A stretch of DNA of 64,000 nucleotides, taken from positions 13,127,587-13,191,586 of the forward strand of contig CANTUZ010000002.1 of NCBI GenBank assembly GCA_947846985.1, given 5' to 3'. Positions 23,801-37,900 of this stretch are shown here, piece after piece. This DNA is from Fratercula arctica. Lineage: Eukaryota; Chordata; Aves; Charadriiformes; Alcidae. Position 1 is the first letter of the stretch. The number at the start of each line of letters is the position of its first letter. The position numbers and the translations under genes were made by a program. The notes beneath the pieces are model-generated. The model worked only from the letters and a program-made list of their open reading frames with translations. It was not told where the DNA came from and ran no database searches.

Positions 23801-26800
23801 AAAATTTATAGATATGAGCCATAGGGCAGGTAGGAAAAAAACTCAGGTGATTCAGTTTAAAAAGGAAATACACATGCATGTGTGATATAATTAGGAACCT
23901 CTGCTATAGACTCTTCTTAAATAACCTAATTTGCATGAAACCCTTTTCTCCTCCACAACTGATCCTTTCAGCCTCTGATTTTGTTCAAGTTAACTGAAGG
24001 TGCAGACGACATGGTTCAGGTTATTTGAAGGTACGGCTTCTCGGAGCACTTCTTTCCAAAGAAGAAGGAATTTAAAAGCATGCACGTGATAGAGAGTAGT
24101 CATGAGAAGTTAGAATGGTTTTGACTCATTTACATCATTTAACGTAATTTTAGAAAGTTAAATAAGGATACACAATGACATAGTTTGCAAAATAACTACC
24201 ATTCATATTAATTAAATATTCTGTGGTCTGTATGATATCCTTTTGAACTTTCAGTCCATTTTCAGGGTGCTGTTAAAACAAATTAAGCAATATTTAAAAA
24301 AATAGCTTATGAAATGCAAAATAGATGGAGAACTCATGCATACACAAATTCTAACAAATAGCTAAAATTATTGTTTTGATCATGATTAAGACCCATTGGT
24401 GCGGGGTCCTTGGTATTATTCTTTCTTCAATAAATAGCAATGATTCACGTTGAAAATGTTTCACATATACACCAGCTGGTTTAATATTCATATTCAGGCA
24501 GTCTCTGAAAATAGCAAAATATCCCTTGAAACTTTAATAATTCTGAAGATATTTGGGCCATTTGGGCTATATTCTCCATGAGGTTAGATGTGTGTTTTTG
24601 ACCAGTCTAGGACTAATTAAAACATTTTCATTAACAAGTATATTAATAAGAATAGTCTTTTTTTTTCACTTAATTTCTTTTTAATTTCTTGGATTCCTTT
24701 CAGAAATAGAGCCTGGAAAAGCAGGAGTATGGCTTTGTTTTTCCCCTTTACTTGTTTTCTCTTAAATGACTGTTGAATGGCAACAGACATTCTCTTGAAA
24801 ATTACATCTATCCTAGTATTTTAAAATATTACCATTTCTAAATTATTTGTTGACTATTTTACACATGAAAGAGTCACACAAAATGAGATATCTAGGGGAA
24901 AACCTGCTATATATTTACTCACATTGAAAACATTCACGGTATTTGTGAATACCTGTTTTTTCACAACATTTGTGAGATGCTGTAATTTTATCTTCCTATA
25001 CACAAAACTAGACCAAATCCTACTGTAAGTAACCGGTTCTGTTTTAACATCCAGCTGATGGCGTAAAATGTCTGTAAGCAGCAGTCACGCAGTATGTGTG
25101 GGTATGTGGTGCGTATATCTGTAAAAGTGGCAGATAAAGTGGTTGATGAGAACAACTGTGAAATCCTGGACCTAATGACATGACTTTCACTGGCTTCCTG
25201 TGGCTCGGGATTTCATTTTCATTACGTTCAATCTGGCATTTCTTAGGCCCATGTATCCCAGGTAGAATTTCACCTTTCTCTTGCAGTCCATCAAACTGGC
25301 TGTTAGAACCACAGAGGCCAGTGATTGCAAGGTTATTAAAACGTTGGAAATATCTTCCTGGTTTTGCCACCAGAAATTAGACTTAAGTGCTGTTTTCTTT
25401 AAAAAATACAATAGTCTCAGTTTTTGATGCTGCTTTTCAAAAAGTTACTTTGCTTATCTGGAATCTCTTCTGTCTGAAGGAGAAACTCATTCCCTGTCTC
25501 CTTTAGGAAACCTCCATTGTGCTGCTGTTAGATGTTCCCAACAATCTCTTCCAATCACCTCTTCTTGCCTATACAGCCTTTGACTGTGATAAGTGCAAAC
25601 TTCTAGGTATTGTCCATATTAAAAATTCTTAGTTAGCAAAAGCAATATAGTGTTTCAGATAGGTTGGTACTTGTCTTTTTCTTCCACCACTTTTGGCTGG
25701 TCTTTCAAATTTTCTTTAGCAAACCAGAGGGAATGCAATGCACTGTGCGTGACAGACATTGCCTTTTGGTTACCAGTCTATGGGAAGGATAAGAAACCTC
25801 TTGCTATACTCTACAACTTTGCCTCACATTACAACATGGTCTCTTTTGGAGCTCATTTCTGCTTATTCTGCATGTTGCAGTCATTGTCTGCACAGGTTCA
25901 TCTGTGAAACTTAGGCAGATTTTTGTAAAGAAAAAGAATGGTTTACCTATCTGCTGGAGGTGCAGCCATGGCCAGATAGGAATTTCCTGGAATGATCCAC
26001 TACCTCCCCCTGCCAGCAACCTGTACTTGTCCCTCCAGAGCCCGTATAAACTACAAGAAAAATTATACGTTCTTCTTCTGCTTCACAAAATGTGTAGTCA
26101 TGAGTTTTCTAGCAACTGAGTCTTGTAAGTAATAAAGCTTATCATGTATCAGTGTCAGTGCATCAACAGACAATAAATAGGACCATTTTTTTCTCTTTGT
26201 AACATGATATTTTTGGTATTTCACAGTAAGGCCCTTCAACATCTAGAAGATATATTTGAAAACCACACTGAAAGTTCAGGGTTTTGATGGTTTGGTTTTT
26301 TTTCCCCCCATATAGCTAGGTACCCCAACCGAATGAAGTATTCAGAAACAACTTAGTATTTGGTGTTCATCAGACTACTTCAATTCCCCTTTGAGGTACT
26401 CTCCCAACCACGAAGACTGCTAGTTGCAATTCTAGACAACAGGCATCAGGGACAGAAAACACATAAGGTGGTAAGAAAATAGATCTCTCTTTCTTCTTAT
26501 TATTAGGAATATAATTTCTGCATGTGGCAAAATTCCTGTGTTGAATTGGGATCATTACTGGCATCTTTCCACTTTCTGTCAACAGAGAAGCACAGAAAAT
26601 AAAAAGTTCCCCTGGTCTCAGTCTCCAGAAGCAATAGATACTTCATTATATTCTCCAGGTACTTACAGTAGATGTTGTTGTTGTAATGCTAATGCCAGAC
26701 ACAGATCCAGTAGGTTTTGATTTACATAGAGCACATTCACGAAAGATTACTTGCTGGTCTGCATGGACTTTGAACTGATAGAATTTGAAGGGAGGTCAAA

Positions 26801-28497
26801 TAGCTTTCGCTAAACCATACATCACATAATTACAGTGGTGATTCTTTTCCTGTGCTGAAAAGTAATTGCTGGCAGGAGAAACCGATGCCAATATGCATAA
26901 TGTTGAAGAATTAGTACCTCAGTTCTCACCACTTCTCTCAGTGATTTGAACTGTCAAATTTTGCTGAGTAAATCCAAAAGAAATTGGTGATAATAACGGA
27001 CTGTGGTAGATTTTCTTCTTGAGATAATTACTCTGTCATTTTTACATTACCTTTCTCTCTTTCTGCTCTCCCACCCCAAATGTTCCAGTATTTGGGAAAG
27101 CACAGAGGAGTAAATAATATAAACTTAAGATTTTTAGATAAGCATAAAGAACATATAAAGGCATAAATAAATTATTTCAATTTTTATTTCTAAATACACG
27201 CCACATAAAAAATACCTTTATTTATAGATAAAAAGATATTCTGCATTATATCTATTATTTTAAAAATGTGTTGCTCTTCCATAGAATATTGACTCAAAGT
27301 ATTTAGCTTCCCTTACATTAACAAACTATATTTTCATGATACTATTTCTGCACATTGAACAAGCAAAATTGGACTTTATGCCTGCAGACAAGAAAAGGGA
27401 ACTGTCTGGTGGAAATCAGCACACATAGGTGCATTCTGAGGTCTGGACTCTGAAGCTGATGGATGTCGCACTTGGAACATTCACTCTCAATATTAATCTA
27501 TGCACGTGTATATTTGTAGCATGAGGGTTCTATAGACTCTTCCTAGATGGAGTATTATGGTTCCTTTCATTTCTCAGAGGAAAGAATAATTCAGAATTCA
27601 CAATCATTCTTAATGAAGTCCTTTGTAAACCCACAGTGATCAGGGTATATGTATACCCATACAGAGAGACGGATGCACATATGTACTTTTAATGATATAT
27701 ATATCATTTGCATCTAAAGATATGTATGAATAGATAACCGTGTATACTAATTCCCTGTATAATAATAGATGTTTCGTTTGGCATTATGCACCCCAATTCT
27801 GACATCATAATTTATTTTTAATTCTAATAATGTTATTGACTTCAGCTGACTTTTCCAGGTATACACAAATGTTAAAGCAGAATCAAAAACCCATGTGTCC
27901 CTTTAAAGGTGTTACACATTCTCAATGTTAAAAGGAAACTTCTTCTTACCAGAAAATAATTCTCTTCTCAACCTAAAGCTCAGTATTTTTGAAATGCTAA
28001 GTTAGTTATATTTTCTCCAATAGAGATCAAATTTTATATCAAAAGCAAAGAACTTTTTCTCCCTGGTTGGGAATAACCTACTTAGGGAAGAATTTGGACC
28101 TAATATAATGATACAATGTCAAAATAGAATGTGAATGCAAATAAACATCTTCGATCTCTATTCACAGCTGAGCCCACTTAAATGTCAAAATGCAGACTCA
28201 GCAACGGCTGTGTATGTCATTGGGGATGACACCCACACTGTCAAATCACAACAAAGCACTGTCGAAGTAGGTCTATGGAGACTACGTTAAGTTGTCAAAT
28301 GAAACAGATGCCAGCACAGATTATATTACATCTGAAAGACAAATAATAAGAAATTAAACACAAAGACTCTGATCTTCAATCAAAGTGTACAAGTGCATAA
28401 AGTGCCACCTGGTTTGTTATTTTTTTTTTTCTTTAAAAACATCCCTTTTGGGTTTAAAAGAGAAGCAAAGATCCTTTTCTTCCCCTTCATCCAGCTA
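23801..28497. other. AT-rich unique DNA, no gene seen
   Basis: No exon or RNA gene is recognised. A frame at 25,044-25,370 (minus, 108 codons) has no family signal. An 18-bp AT palindrome at 27,691-27,708 is listed separately. Confidence 0.55.
27691..27708. repeat. 18-bp AT palindrome
   Basis: AATGATATATATATCATT is a perfect palindrome around an AT core. It may be simple microsatellite structure. Confidence 0.9.
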
Positions 28498-28604
28498 TGT
28501 TTTCTGGGGATTTTTTGCTGGGTTTTGGTTTTGTGGTTTTTTTTTGGTTTGGTTTTTTTTTGTTTCATTGCTTGGGTTTTGTTTTTTGTTTTTTTTTTTT
28601 TTTG
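28498..28604 (+). repeat. T/G-rich low-complexity tract
   Basis: About 100 bases are almost wholly T and G on the plus strand, with repeated G2-G4 runs separated by T runs and ending in a T tract. It is strongly strand-asymmetric. The Phe/Trp-rich and Lys-rich 'proteins' readable here on the two strands are artefacts of the composition. Confidence 0.9.
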
Positions 28605-28626
28605 CAAACTGGAGATTAGATTGATC

Positions 28627-28661
28627 TAATAGTAGTAGTAGTAGTAATAATAACAATAACA
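28627..28661 (+). repeat. (TAG)n/(TAA)n trinucleotide microsatellite
   Basis: Five AGT/TAG units are followed by TAA and TAACAA units. This is a short imperfect microsatellite. Confidence 0.9.
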
Positions 28662-31600
28662 AGTCATGTTTTGAATATGTTTGTTATTTTCTTGTTGCAG
28701 TGCAAGAACTACTTTTTAGAAACTGTTCAATGGACCATACTGGCTGAATGTTATTTGTTTACTGACTGAAATTATGTCAGTAGCACAGAATTATACGTTA
28801 ATATCCCCAAAAGAATGTGTTAGTTTCAGCTATGGTATATTTTAACAATTAGCAAAACATCAAAAGTGTTCACCCGCTGCCAGCTTTTCATAGTAAACCT
28901 AGGAATTCTGGTAATACAGTTCCTATTCAAATCCATGAGAATAAGACAGGGGCAACTTTCATAATAGCACACATAGTAGCACTTAAAATGAATATTTTAG
29001 TATATTTAACATGGGTTAATATAAGGAGGTTACATAGATGTGTGAATTTTAATATGTTACTAGCTAATGAGGAGAAAGTTTGGTTTAAACTTTTGTAGGA
29101 TTTTGTGTCATCTTTAAAGAAAGCTCTCTAACAGCTCTCCTGATTGGGCAAACAGCTTTTTTCAGTGAAATTTATTGCATGCTTGGGTGACTTGTCAGCC
29201 AGTTGCACTACAAAGTTCACTCCAGATGAATAGCACAGTTGTCTAAGCTCTACCACGGAAACACCTAGATTTCTCAGCAGCAGTGACTCAGTTCCCTGTG
29301 GGCTTGACTCATGCCCTTAATTTCCCCGAGATGGATAATACTAAATGAAGCCATGCTATTGCTATCGGAATGGACTTCCCAGATGCAGTATTTTTAAGGA
29401 CTCGCTGCCTGATCTAAATGGACACTTCAAATTCACTGACTACCTTTCTTCCAAGACAAGGCCAAACTGTCCACACAAATTCTGTTTCCCCTCTGAAATG
29501 TATCTTTCATGTTACTTTCATTTATACTTGCTTTGCAACCTAGAATCAGCTGTGAATTTTATAAGGCTGCTTTTTTTTCAGAGCTGTGTCAGCCACAATC
29601 CTAAACTGCTGCTCAATCCCTTATGCTGAAAGACTTCATGGAAATGAAAACCATAATGTCTCAAATGCAATAAAGTTAATAGCTTTTTGTGGTATGTAAT
29701 CAGACATTCTCCAAAAAGCTACAAAATAATACTGTATTGAGAAAGTAATTTGGGCATAAAGTAATCTAGCCGCATATATCAACTCAGATGCAATGACACA
29801 CTTCTGTAGCAGTTTTAGGTTCTGAACAGACTCTCCCTAACCCAGCTAGTGCAGTTGCTGCACATTTCTAAAGTACAAGCACCATCGATGTGACAATGTC
29901 TACATTTCAGTGGACTCCGTGCATTCTGTAAGAAAAGATGCTTTTCTACATTCTTTTTCTTCCTCCACAGATGTTACACAAAATGTGCTCTGTTTTTCTC
30001 TTCCCTGGTACAGTGAGCTCAGTTTGATCTCCTGAGGTTTTCCATCCCCTCCATTGCTTCAGCAGATTGATATGGAAATTTTGCTCCTCTTGTGCTGTTC
30101 AGTTTGTTTTCTCTCTTTTGTTCTTTTTCCCCCCATTTTGCCAAGTAATGGGAGGCTTCTTAAACACCTCCTAAGGGCTTTGCCACTTCACAAAGACCAT
30201 TTTGCATTCACTGTTTGTAATCGCAATAAAACCTTTTGGCCATGCTGCAATTTTCATTTTCTGGCCAATTGGTTTCACATATGTTCTCAGACCTTTAGAA
30301 TGTTAAATAATTGCTATCAGAAGCATCATTTAAATACAATTCAGTTGATCTCAGTTATGCTATGACCGGTGGCAAGAAAACACATTTTGTTGGTTATTTG
30401 ACATCGACAGAAAGCAGGTTTGGCCAGTGGGTATTTTGATTCATCTAAAATCCAAACTTCTCTATTGGTTCAGAGCCCAAACATGCTAATGTCCAAGTGA
30501 TTCTCAGTAGCCTCTGACCCAGCTTCGGCCCTCAGTCCCAAGAGAATTCAGCATCTGCTTCTCATCTCACTGCCACATCTTTTAGTAATATTATCTAAAA
30601 ATATTTTGCTTTTGCTTTTGCAAGCTCAAAGGCCACATCACAAACTTTGAAATGTCTTCACTATGTTAAAAAGATCTTTCAGCTTCCATTTGTCATTTTA
30701 ATTTTAACCTAATTAGAAAAGACAAAAAGTTTCTAGCAGCGTTCAGTTCTGCTCTCACTAGTCAAGAGGCCTCTGCAAAAAAAAAATGTTTTCAACTTGC
30801 TAAGCTACAAGTTTTTGATTACAGACCAATAAATGCCCTTTTGAAATCACTCCATCCTTTGTTCAGGCACACTTCTGGCAAATAGGCAATGTGCAAATTT
30901 TGCCTGCATTGCAATAATAATCTCTCACTCATAAAAATACATGGAAAATCTTAGTGCTAGATGAAGAGAACATCTTAATAATTAAAAGTCAGTGTGTTAA
31001 GAGCTTGCTTTCACTATTACCCAAAATAAAAATCTTTTTAAGCTGAGGTATCTGCACGATAAGGTCTATTGTTGAATGTATCAAGAAAATATGCACATTA
31101 GACAATGCAATGATTAGAGTACAAATGGCCCTTTGATGTGGCCACAACATGACAACAACGAATTTCACTGTCTAATTAATTTCATCAATTCTAAAGTTTA
31201 GTAAAAGTCAAAAAAATAGGGTGGGAAAGTGCTGCTGTAGACATAGCCTACAAGATACTCTAATAATATAAATATTAATTGAAACTAACTGCAGAGTTGA
31301 TGATGTTAAAATAAACTTTTCAGGAGAATCCAGAGAAGGAAAACATGAAAACACACACACACAAACCTTCTTACGGTCAAAGGTTGACAGAAGGCAGCAA
31401 ACATTTTGGAAAGCATATTTGTGGCATTTATAAAACTGTGATATTTAATTCTTCTGAGAACAATCACATAGTCTTATATTCTTTCACTTTGGTGCCAGAG
31501 GTTAGGTCTCTGGGTGGCTATTGCAGGTAAAAGCCTTTTTGAACTTCCTTCCATCCTGCTCCTTGTCCATCACAGGGAGGAACGGACAGAGGGAAGGATG

Positions 31601-33221
31601 AGTTTTCTGTTTGCAATGCACAGGCATTCTTTCTGCTAAAACAACATTATTATGACTAACATGCTGTATGCGTGTTTCAACACGATTTCAATAAAATTAT
31701 ATATTTTAAACATTCCTATCAGTTCTTTCTGATTATTTATAACCGCATCACACATATTGCATAATTCATGTTCAAATCATTTGCTGATATAGCAAAGAGT
31801 TGCTCTTTATAGCAATTGTTAAAAAGAACAAAATGAGGGTGTTTAAGTGGCTAATCATACAGTTTGTCTGGGAAGATATGAGCATTTAAATTACATGCTG
31901 ATAAACTGATCAGAAACGAATGCTGGCAGCTACTAAAAATACAAAACAAAAGATGATGTCTCTGCATCTGTGGTGTTATTTAAATAATAATTGCATTTTA
32001 AACCACTTTCCTTTATATTCCTTTATTAAAAAGAACCAATTATGGAAAGAATTGACACCATAACGCGTGTCATAAAAAACACACTTTACAGTGTGAATGA
32101 TAGAATGTTATTTTTACATGTATGATTTAGACCAAGTGTTTCCTGAGATTAAGAAAAAATATCAAATATTTTTGAAAAGCATACAGAAAATGTACCTTTT
32201 TGAAATGAATTGGATTCCCATGGTTGCAATAACATCTGATAGCAACGGAATTATTCTAAAGGGATCAAATGAGACAAAGCAAACTGTAAAACTAGGAACC
32301 ATTGGCTGAGTTGCTTTACTGCCTTTGTTTCTGAGAGATGTGGCATCTTTATCTCCCTGTTGGTTTTACTCTGTTAAAACCCAGCGGTATTCAGGATAGG
32401 GAATTCCAGTTGGAGTTGGTTGCATTTTTCTGAGAAATATTGTCTAAAATGCGATCTATCAGAAAGAAGAGAAGGCTCAGACACAGCAATCCACTCGGAC
32501 ACCTATATACTATCTTAAAACAGGCTATTCTCTGTTTTGGTGACTTTTCAGGAATGATCTGACTGAAACATATCAGTTTTCTGTGAAAAGCATGCAAATG
32601 TTCAGCAAATTCTGTTTCAATAGGTTTAGAAAGATTTGAAAGGCTTAACAAGGACAAAAAAAAATCTTCTAAATGCCTGTGGTAGTGTATAATTATTTTC
32701 TATCCTGTGTCAGTAAGTGCCATAGCCCTCAGGAAGTAACACTGTAATGCTGTTTCTAACCATGAACATGATCAGTCCAAAGGAACTATTTCAGAATTTG
32801 ACCGTACTATTTGGTGAACATCTTGTGAGTAACAGCCACAAAAGAATGGGGATGGGTTTGCAACTGATTGGTAGCTAGAAGAAAAGGGCTGAATTGGCAG
32901 TGCTTGTCTAACTTGATTGTAGCAGTCATTAAAGTCTAAATAAATTGCAATGACACTGTGGCTAGACCCTAAGGTACGGAAAAAAGGAGTGTGTCAGAAA
33001 ATGTCTAAGCTCTGCTGGAAGATTTGTAGTATTTCATTCCCCTCATTCAAAATGTGAAAGGTTACTTATAAGGAAGGATGACAGAGCACAAAAATAAAAG
33101 TTTTGTATATTAAATGTAGTTTTATTCTCATCTAGTTCTCAGTGTTAGCAATGATTTGGCTACCCAGCTTATTTGGTCCAATAAGCCCCTGTTTTGGCAA
33201 GTTATTGATGTCTCATTCTCT
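28662..33221. other. AT-rich unique DNA, no gene seen
   Basis: No exon is recognised. Many TAATTA-type words occur around 30.6-31.3 kb, which could mark conserved noncoding DNA but is expected at this base composition. An (AC)7 run lies at 31,350-31,363. Open frames reach 103 codons (30,054-30,365, +) and are unrecognised. Confidence 0.5.
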
Positions 33222-33388
33222 TGAGGTCTTCAGATGGAGACTGGAGGCCTTCCTGTTGGACTCCATGACTAGTCAAGCCACGGAGCTTCCTACAGAGAAG
33301 ATGTTTAGTGAAGTGCTAAGGTTGTAGTGCAAAGGGTCTGACTAAGTGATCAGAGAGGATCATTCCAGACCTAAAATCTGCTATGCCT
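33222..33388 (+). mobile_element. Old CR1-like LINE 3' fragment
   Basis: The text 'gaggtcttcagatggagact' followed by 'ggaggccttcctgt', and later 'ggtctgactaagtgat' with 'atcattccagacctaaaatc', matches the conserved end of amniote CR1 elements (the S-L-E-V-F-K-like coding end followed by the 'ggactagatgac...ccttccagac' block). It is much more diverged than the other CR1 copies here, lacks the terminal 8-bp repeat and is probably ancient. Confidence 0.6.
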
Positions 33389-34691
33389 CATGCTTCAGCT
33401 TTTGCATGCTGAGTCAGGCCTCACTTGAGAAAGAATTTCAGGATGCCAAAAATGTCTTTGTTTAGGATGGGCTTTAATAAATAGTCTTCCATTATTCTTT
33501 GGCAGTTACCATGGTCATTCAAAAATGTCTTTTTAAGGATTGGGATCTTCTCTTTCATATATCTTACAGTTGTTTAATTTTCCATCCTGTATGAAATGGG
33601 TAGTGCACCTTTGTCATTAACATGCTGCATGTGTCTCCTTACTTGACTTTTACATTATTGCTCTAGCTATTACTATGCATGCATTATTTATATGGTTGGC
33701 TATCAAGGAAAAAAGGCAAGCAATTTACTTGTCAAAACATATTAGAATGCGTGACTTTAAATCAAAGTTGCACAGGTTTGTAAAAAGCTATAATAAATGT
33801 TCCTTGGCTAATATGTTAGACCCATGCAGTGGGCATGGTCAACGTGTTGGCTAAGAAACCTATAATCACTTTAAAGACTTATTGAATAGGAGAGCATTTT
33901 AGATTATTATGCTATCCTTTTAATTGTATGATATTAAGACTTAATTTGTGAAGACTATATTATTTCAGTATAAGAAAATTCTAATCTGTGCTTTAATGTT
34001 ACCGTCAGATTTAAACAGGTATTTGCTCAGTATGAAAATTATAAACATCATGGAGCCTAATTATCTAAAGCTAACCTACAAATACAGACCTCTGGACTTA
34101 GAAATTCATGTTCTTCTCTGCAGAGTGCATTCCTCTGAGTTACAAAAAGTTCCTGCAATGTAGATAATTCTGTCCTGCAGGACATGAATTTTATGGCTCC
34201 CATGGCCTTATGCTTCTGTTGCATGACAGAAGCAACTGCAACTGAAATCACTGTACACAATCCTTACACGACCGGTTTCCAAAAAATTTGATGGGAGACA
34301 CCTGTTCCATGCAGAAAGTGAATTAGGTTCCTGTGAGCTACATGAAGAAAGTATTTTGACAAGTATAAAACAGTTTCCCGTTCCCAATTACTCTTGCCAT
34401 ATAGAGAAACTTGTACACCTTATTTCTAAATTTAACCATTGTTTTGCTAGCATTGTGAAAACTTCTAAAGTTTAAATTCATGGACCAAACTGAAAAACAA
34501 GCTGATCCAAAAAACCCAATATAGCATATCTCAGCAAATAAAACCTGGAAAGCAACTAAGGGTCAAATACCTAGAACATAAATTTTAAAATTAAACCCTG
34601 TCAGATCTTACAACAAAGTATTTCCAATTAGAAAACAAACTATAATTCTGAATATGTTTAAATGAAATACTTTGTGCATCATATTTCTTAC
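33389..34691. other. AT-rich unique DNA, no gene seen
   Basis: No recognised exon, repeat or RNA gene. Open frames are 67-71 codons and unremarkable. Confidence 0.5.
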
Positions 34692-34751
34692 CTCATTTTT
34701 GGACCATAGCTGTTTGTTGGATTCAGCAGAGTCAGTAATAATTTTCCTCAA
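34692..34751 (-). CDS. Weak candidate internal exon, 20 codons
   Basis: On the minus strand, a 60-nt stretch is open in one frame with coding-like content (rich in Lys, Glu, Ser, Asn, one Trp). It ends in GAG|GTAAGA, a near-consensus donor. An AG acceptor lies directly before it (plus 34,752-34,753), but its pyrimidine tract is poor. The frame also stays open past the donor, so the splice call is not forced. I do not recognise the peptide. The whole unit may be chance. Confidence 0.15.
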
Positions 34752-34918
34752 CTTGAGATAGCATTTTGGATTAAATAAAGATTTATGGTTTATTCAAACT
34801 TTGAAACTGCAGCCACAAAGGTGTAATGAATGTTTACCACACTTACAGACACGCTTATAAACACAGGCCATACTTTTAAATCATTGTCCACCATACCAGA
34901 GAGTTTTTTCTCCTTTTC

Positions 34919-34923
<5 letters not shown>

Positions 34924-34964
<41 letters not shown>
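34924..34964 (+). repeat. T41 homopolymer
   Basis: Forty-one uninterrupted T residues are preceded by a C/T-rich stretch. Read on the minus strand it would be a poly-A tract, but I see no AATAAA at the expected place and no recognisable retrocopy beside it. The exact length in the assembly may be unreliable. Confidence 0.95.
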
Positions 34965-34968
<4 letters not shown>

Positions 34969-37900
34969 TTAGATCCAGTATATCTTAGTGAGCCCTTATG
35001 TGGCATTTATCTTTCATTCAGATGCAGATTAAAATCCCTTTTCTTAATTTTTTCCATATAAAAAGAAAGCGACTTGAGAAAATTCATGGTGTTCACAAGA
35101 CTCATTCTCTCTCTCTGTCATTCAGAGAGAGTCTGTGTCACTATTTGGTAGGAGTGTGCCAAACAACAGAGCCTCTTTGTTTTAGGCAGCTATCTTGAGA
35201 CATCTGTCAACATACCTTATCCAGCAGTAGCCACAGTTTTTTTCCCAAATCAGGTTGAAATTACTGAAAATGAAAGGGAGCTTAAGGGAATGTTGAAGTA
35301 ATTATAAGAGTTATCCAGCAGTAACATCCCGGACTCTGGGGAAAATCCCAGCTGATGATGTTCTTCATAAGGCGAAGGCAGAAGTGTGCCACAGCAGCAT
35401 CCAATTTTATTAAGATGTGGTGGCTCTTTCAAAATAGCTGGAAAATGGTATGATTTAGGACAATTAGTGGTGTACTATTTTCCCTGCCTACTTACAGGGC
35501 AGATTACCCTGTGTCCAGCAAAACAAAAGCGGTTTTGAGTTCTCAGAGTGGAGACTGGTCTGTTCTGGATATACACCACTCTGAATAAGCATTCAGAGCT
35601 GAAAAAACTTGATTGCCAACACAAGCTTATTTTTATCTAGGTAAAAACCAGTCATGGGCTATGTCTTAATGTCTAGGAAACATAGGCATTAGCCAAGATT
35701 TGCTTGAACTAAATGCTGTCTGAGCAATGGGAGGTCTCTGCCTCAGAGCTTTCAGTTGGAGTATTGTGCAATGGGCGATAGTGTATGTCTTTCTAAAAGT
35801 TATGTTCTAGCTTAAGTGAGACTAATCAGCTTGAAACCTGAGCTGCTAGCTGAAATTATTTGACCTGTGTTATTACCTGACAGCAGGTCAGATTACCCTA
35901 ATTTATCTAAAGGCTGTGGCCATAAGATGAATTTTTTCATATGGTAAAATAGTCACCTTTTATTTTGTCTGTTCTCAGCTTCAATCTGTTTCAACATTTC
36001 AACAAGATGAGCTCTGCATTTGTTAGGAAAAAAAATCATTTTAAATTAGTCTTTTTCATATTCTTATTTATGATCTCAGAGGAAGGAAAAGCACATTTTT
36101 TACCTGGGGGAAATATGCCATTTTTAGAAGGTCTATTTGTCAGATTGTAGAAGGCGTTAAAAGAGGAAGCAATTATTAAAGTTCTGCAGGGGGAATCAGG
36201 GAAAATAATTTATATAATATTATTTGTCTAAAGTTACTTTAAAAAAAAATATACAGATTTGCTGAAGCCAATCTATTAGTTATGTTCACCATGTGAAAAG
36301 AGCAAGACAGTCCTGGGTTAGCTATTTAAAAAGGCTATAACAAGATGGTGTTTGATATATTGAAATTATATTTGAAAGAGGAAAAAATGCTTACAGACAA
36401 AGGAGAAAATTGCAAGGTTTAACAGGGTTTTATTGTAAAGAGATTGATAGACATTTGTGGGCATATGTAAATAGGTTTAGTCAGTGCTTCGGTGAAAAAA
36501 ACATTGGAGATAAGAAAAATGCCATCTTCCTGCTGCTGTACAGTGCAAGACACATGAAAGCTGGTTGGATTTTCTGTCTCTTCGTAAACCTGATAAAGGC
36601 AAGAAATTATTCCAAACAGACAGTAAGTAAATGCCAACCATTTATTGTAAATGGATTATTATGCTTTAAACTGGTTGGGGAGTCTGAGTGGAAAAAAAAA
36701 GCATGCAGGGTTTATTTTAGATATGATGGAGAATGCTCTGGAGATATATGACCTGATTGACTACTGGAAAAACAGCTCGAAGATCAGATGGTGGGTCAGA
36801 TGATAGACTCATTCAGAGGCTGTGGAAGTGATAGGTATTTTTTTCTCTGGTCTGTGGATCTGTGGTCAGATATTATGACTAACCAAGTGTAGATCTGAAC
36901 TTCACAGTGGACTGATTCATTCTCCAGACTGTGTTGACTAGTTCTCTAGTGACTGTAATGTGAACACACATACAAGTCTGTAGCTGTAAATATCTACATA
37001 TAGAGGTCCTTAACTGCAGGTTTTCTAAGACAGAAATCAAAAAAGCCCAGATGAGAAATTTCCAAGTAACCCTGCTTACAGCCCATGCAGGGCAACATGA
37101 ACTGAGAATTGCCAGAAGTTCAAAGACATGCAGAAATATTCGTACAGGGATGTTGTAGGTCAAGTCAGCCTTGGATTTTGTTACTGGGTTCTGCCCTGGT
37201 GAATGCTAATGCCTCGATAGCAGGGAATTTCATATTCCACTTAGCAGAGAGTGACCATTATTCACACAGGAGGTGGGTGACGTGATGCTGAGATCTATGC
37301 TGAGGAGAGGAAAGAGCCAGCTGAGGTTTCTAACACAGATAGCTGGTCAGCAATAGAGACAGAAATAGAACTAAAATCTCTTGCCTCCAAACCAGAGACT
37401 TTACAAAAATTCCCTGGTTTCTGTTCTTCATGAAGCTGTCCTTTCATTTTGCCCTTTGTTTTGTAGCCTCCTCCTGGACTTTCTTTCTTCAGTTATTGCT
37501 ATTTATCAATAAGTTTTATCACAGTCCTTCTGTAAAGCTATATATATATAATAAAAATTCTCCTTCATACACTGCTAATGCTAAAAGGATAGTATGATTA
37601 TTTTTAAGGACAAAGTACATCACGTGTGATTTCCCACCCTTCCCCTGCAAAAGAAACAGAAGATCATGTTTAATGAGTCTGTTGACAATACAAGAAAGGA
37701 TCTCGTCTGCCGCAAGCTTTATAAATATACTCTAGCTGGAAGGCTTAGTTATGTAGGATATGACAAACTTAAGCTCTATGATCTTAGCTAAGAAGAAATC
37801 TCTGTGGAAGCTGGTTATCTGTCATGGGGCTGATACTAAAAGAGTTCAGAGATTATGGAAAAGCTTTGTGAAAACAATATGCATATGGGAGGGGGGAGTT

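Noticed and set aside
28380..28629. Phe/Trp-rich and Lys-rich proteins of 75-79 codons
   Set aside because: They are translations of a T/G-rich low-complexity tract on its two strands.
34924..35200. Minus-strand processed retrocopy with a poly-A tail at the T41 run
   Set aside because: No AATAAA appears at the expected spacing, and no coding or transcript-like sequence is recognised beside the tract.
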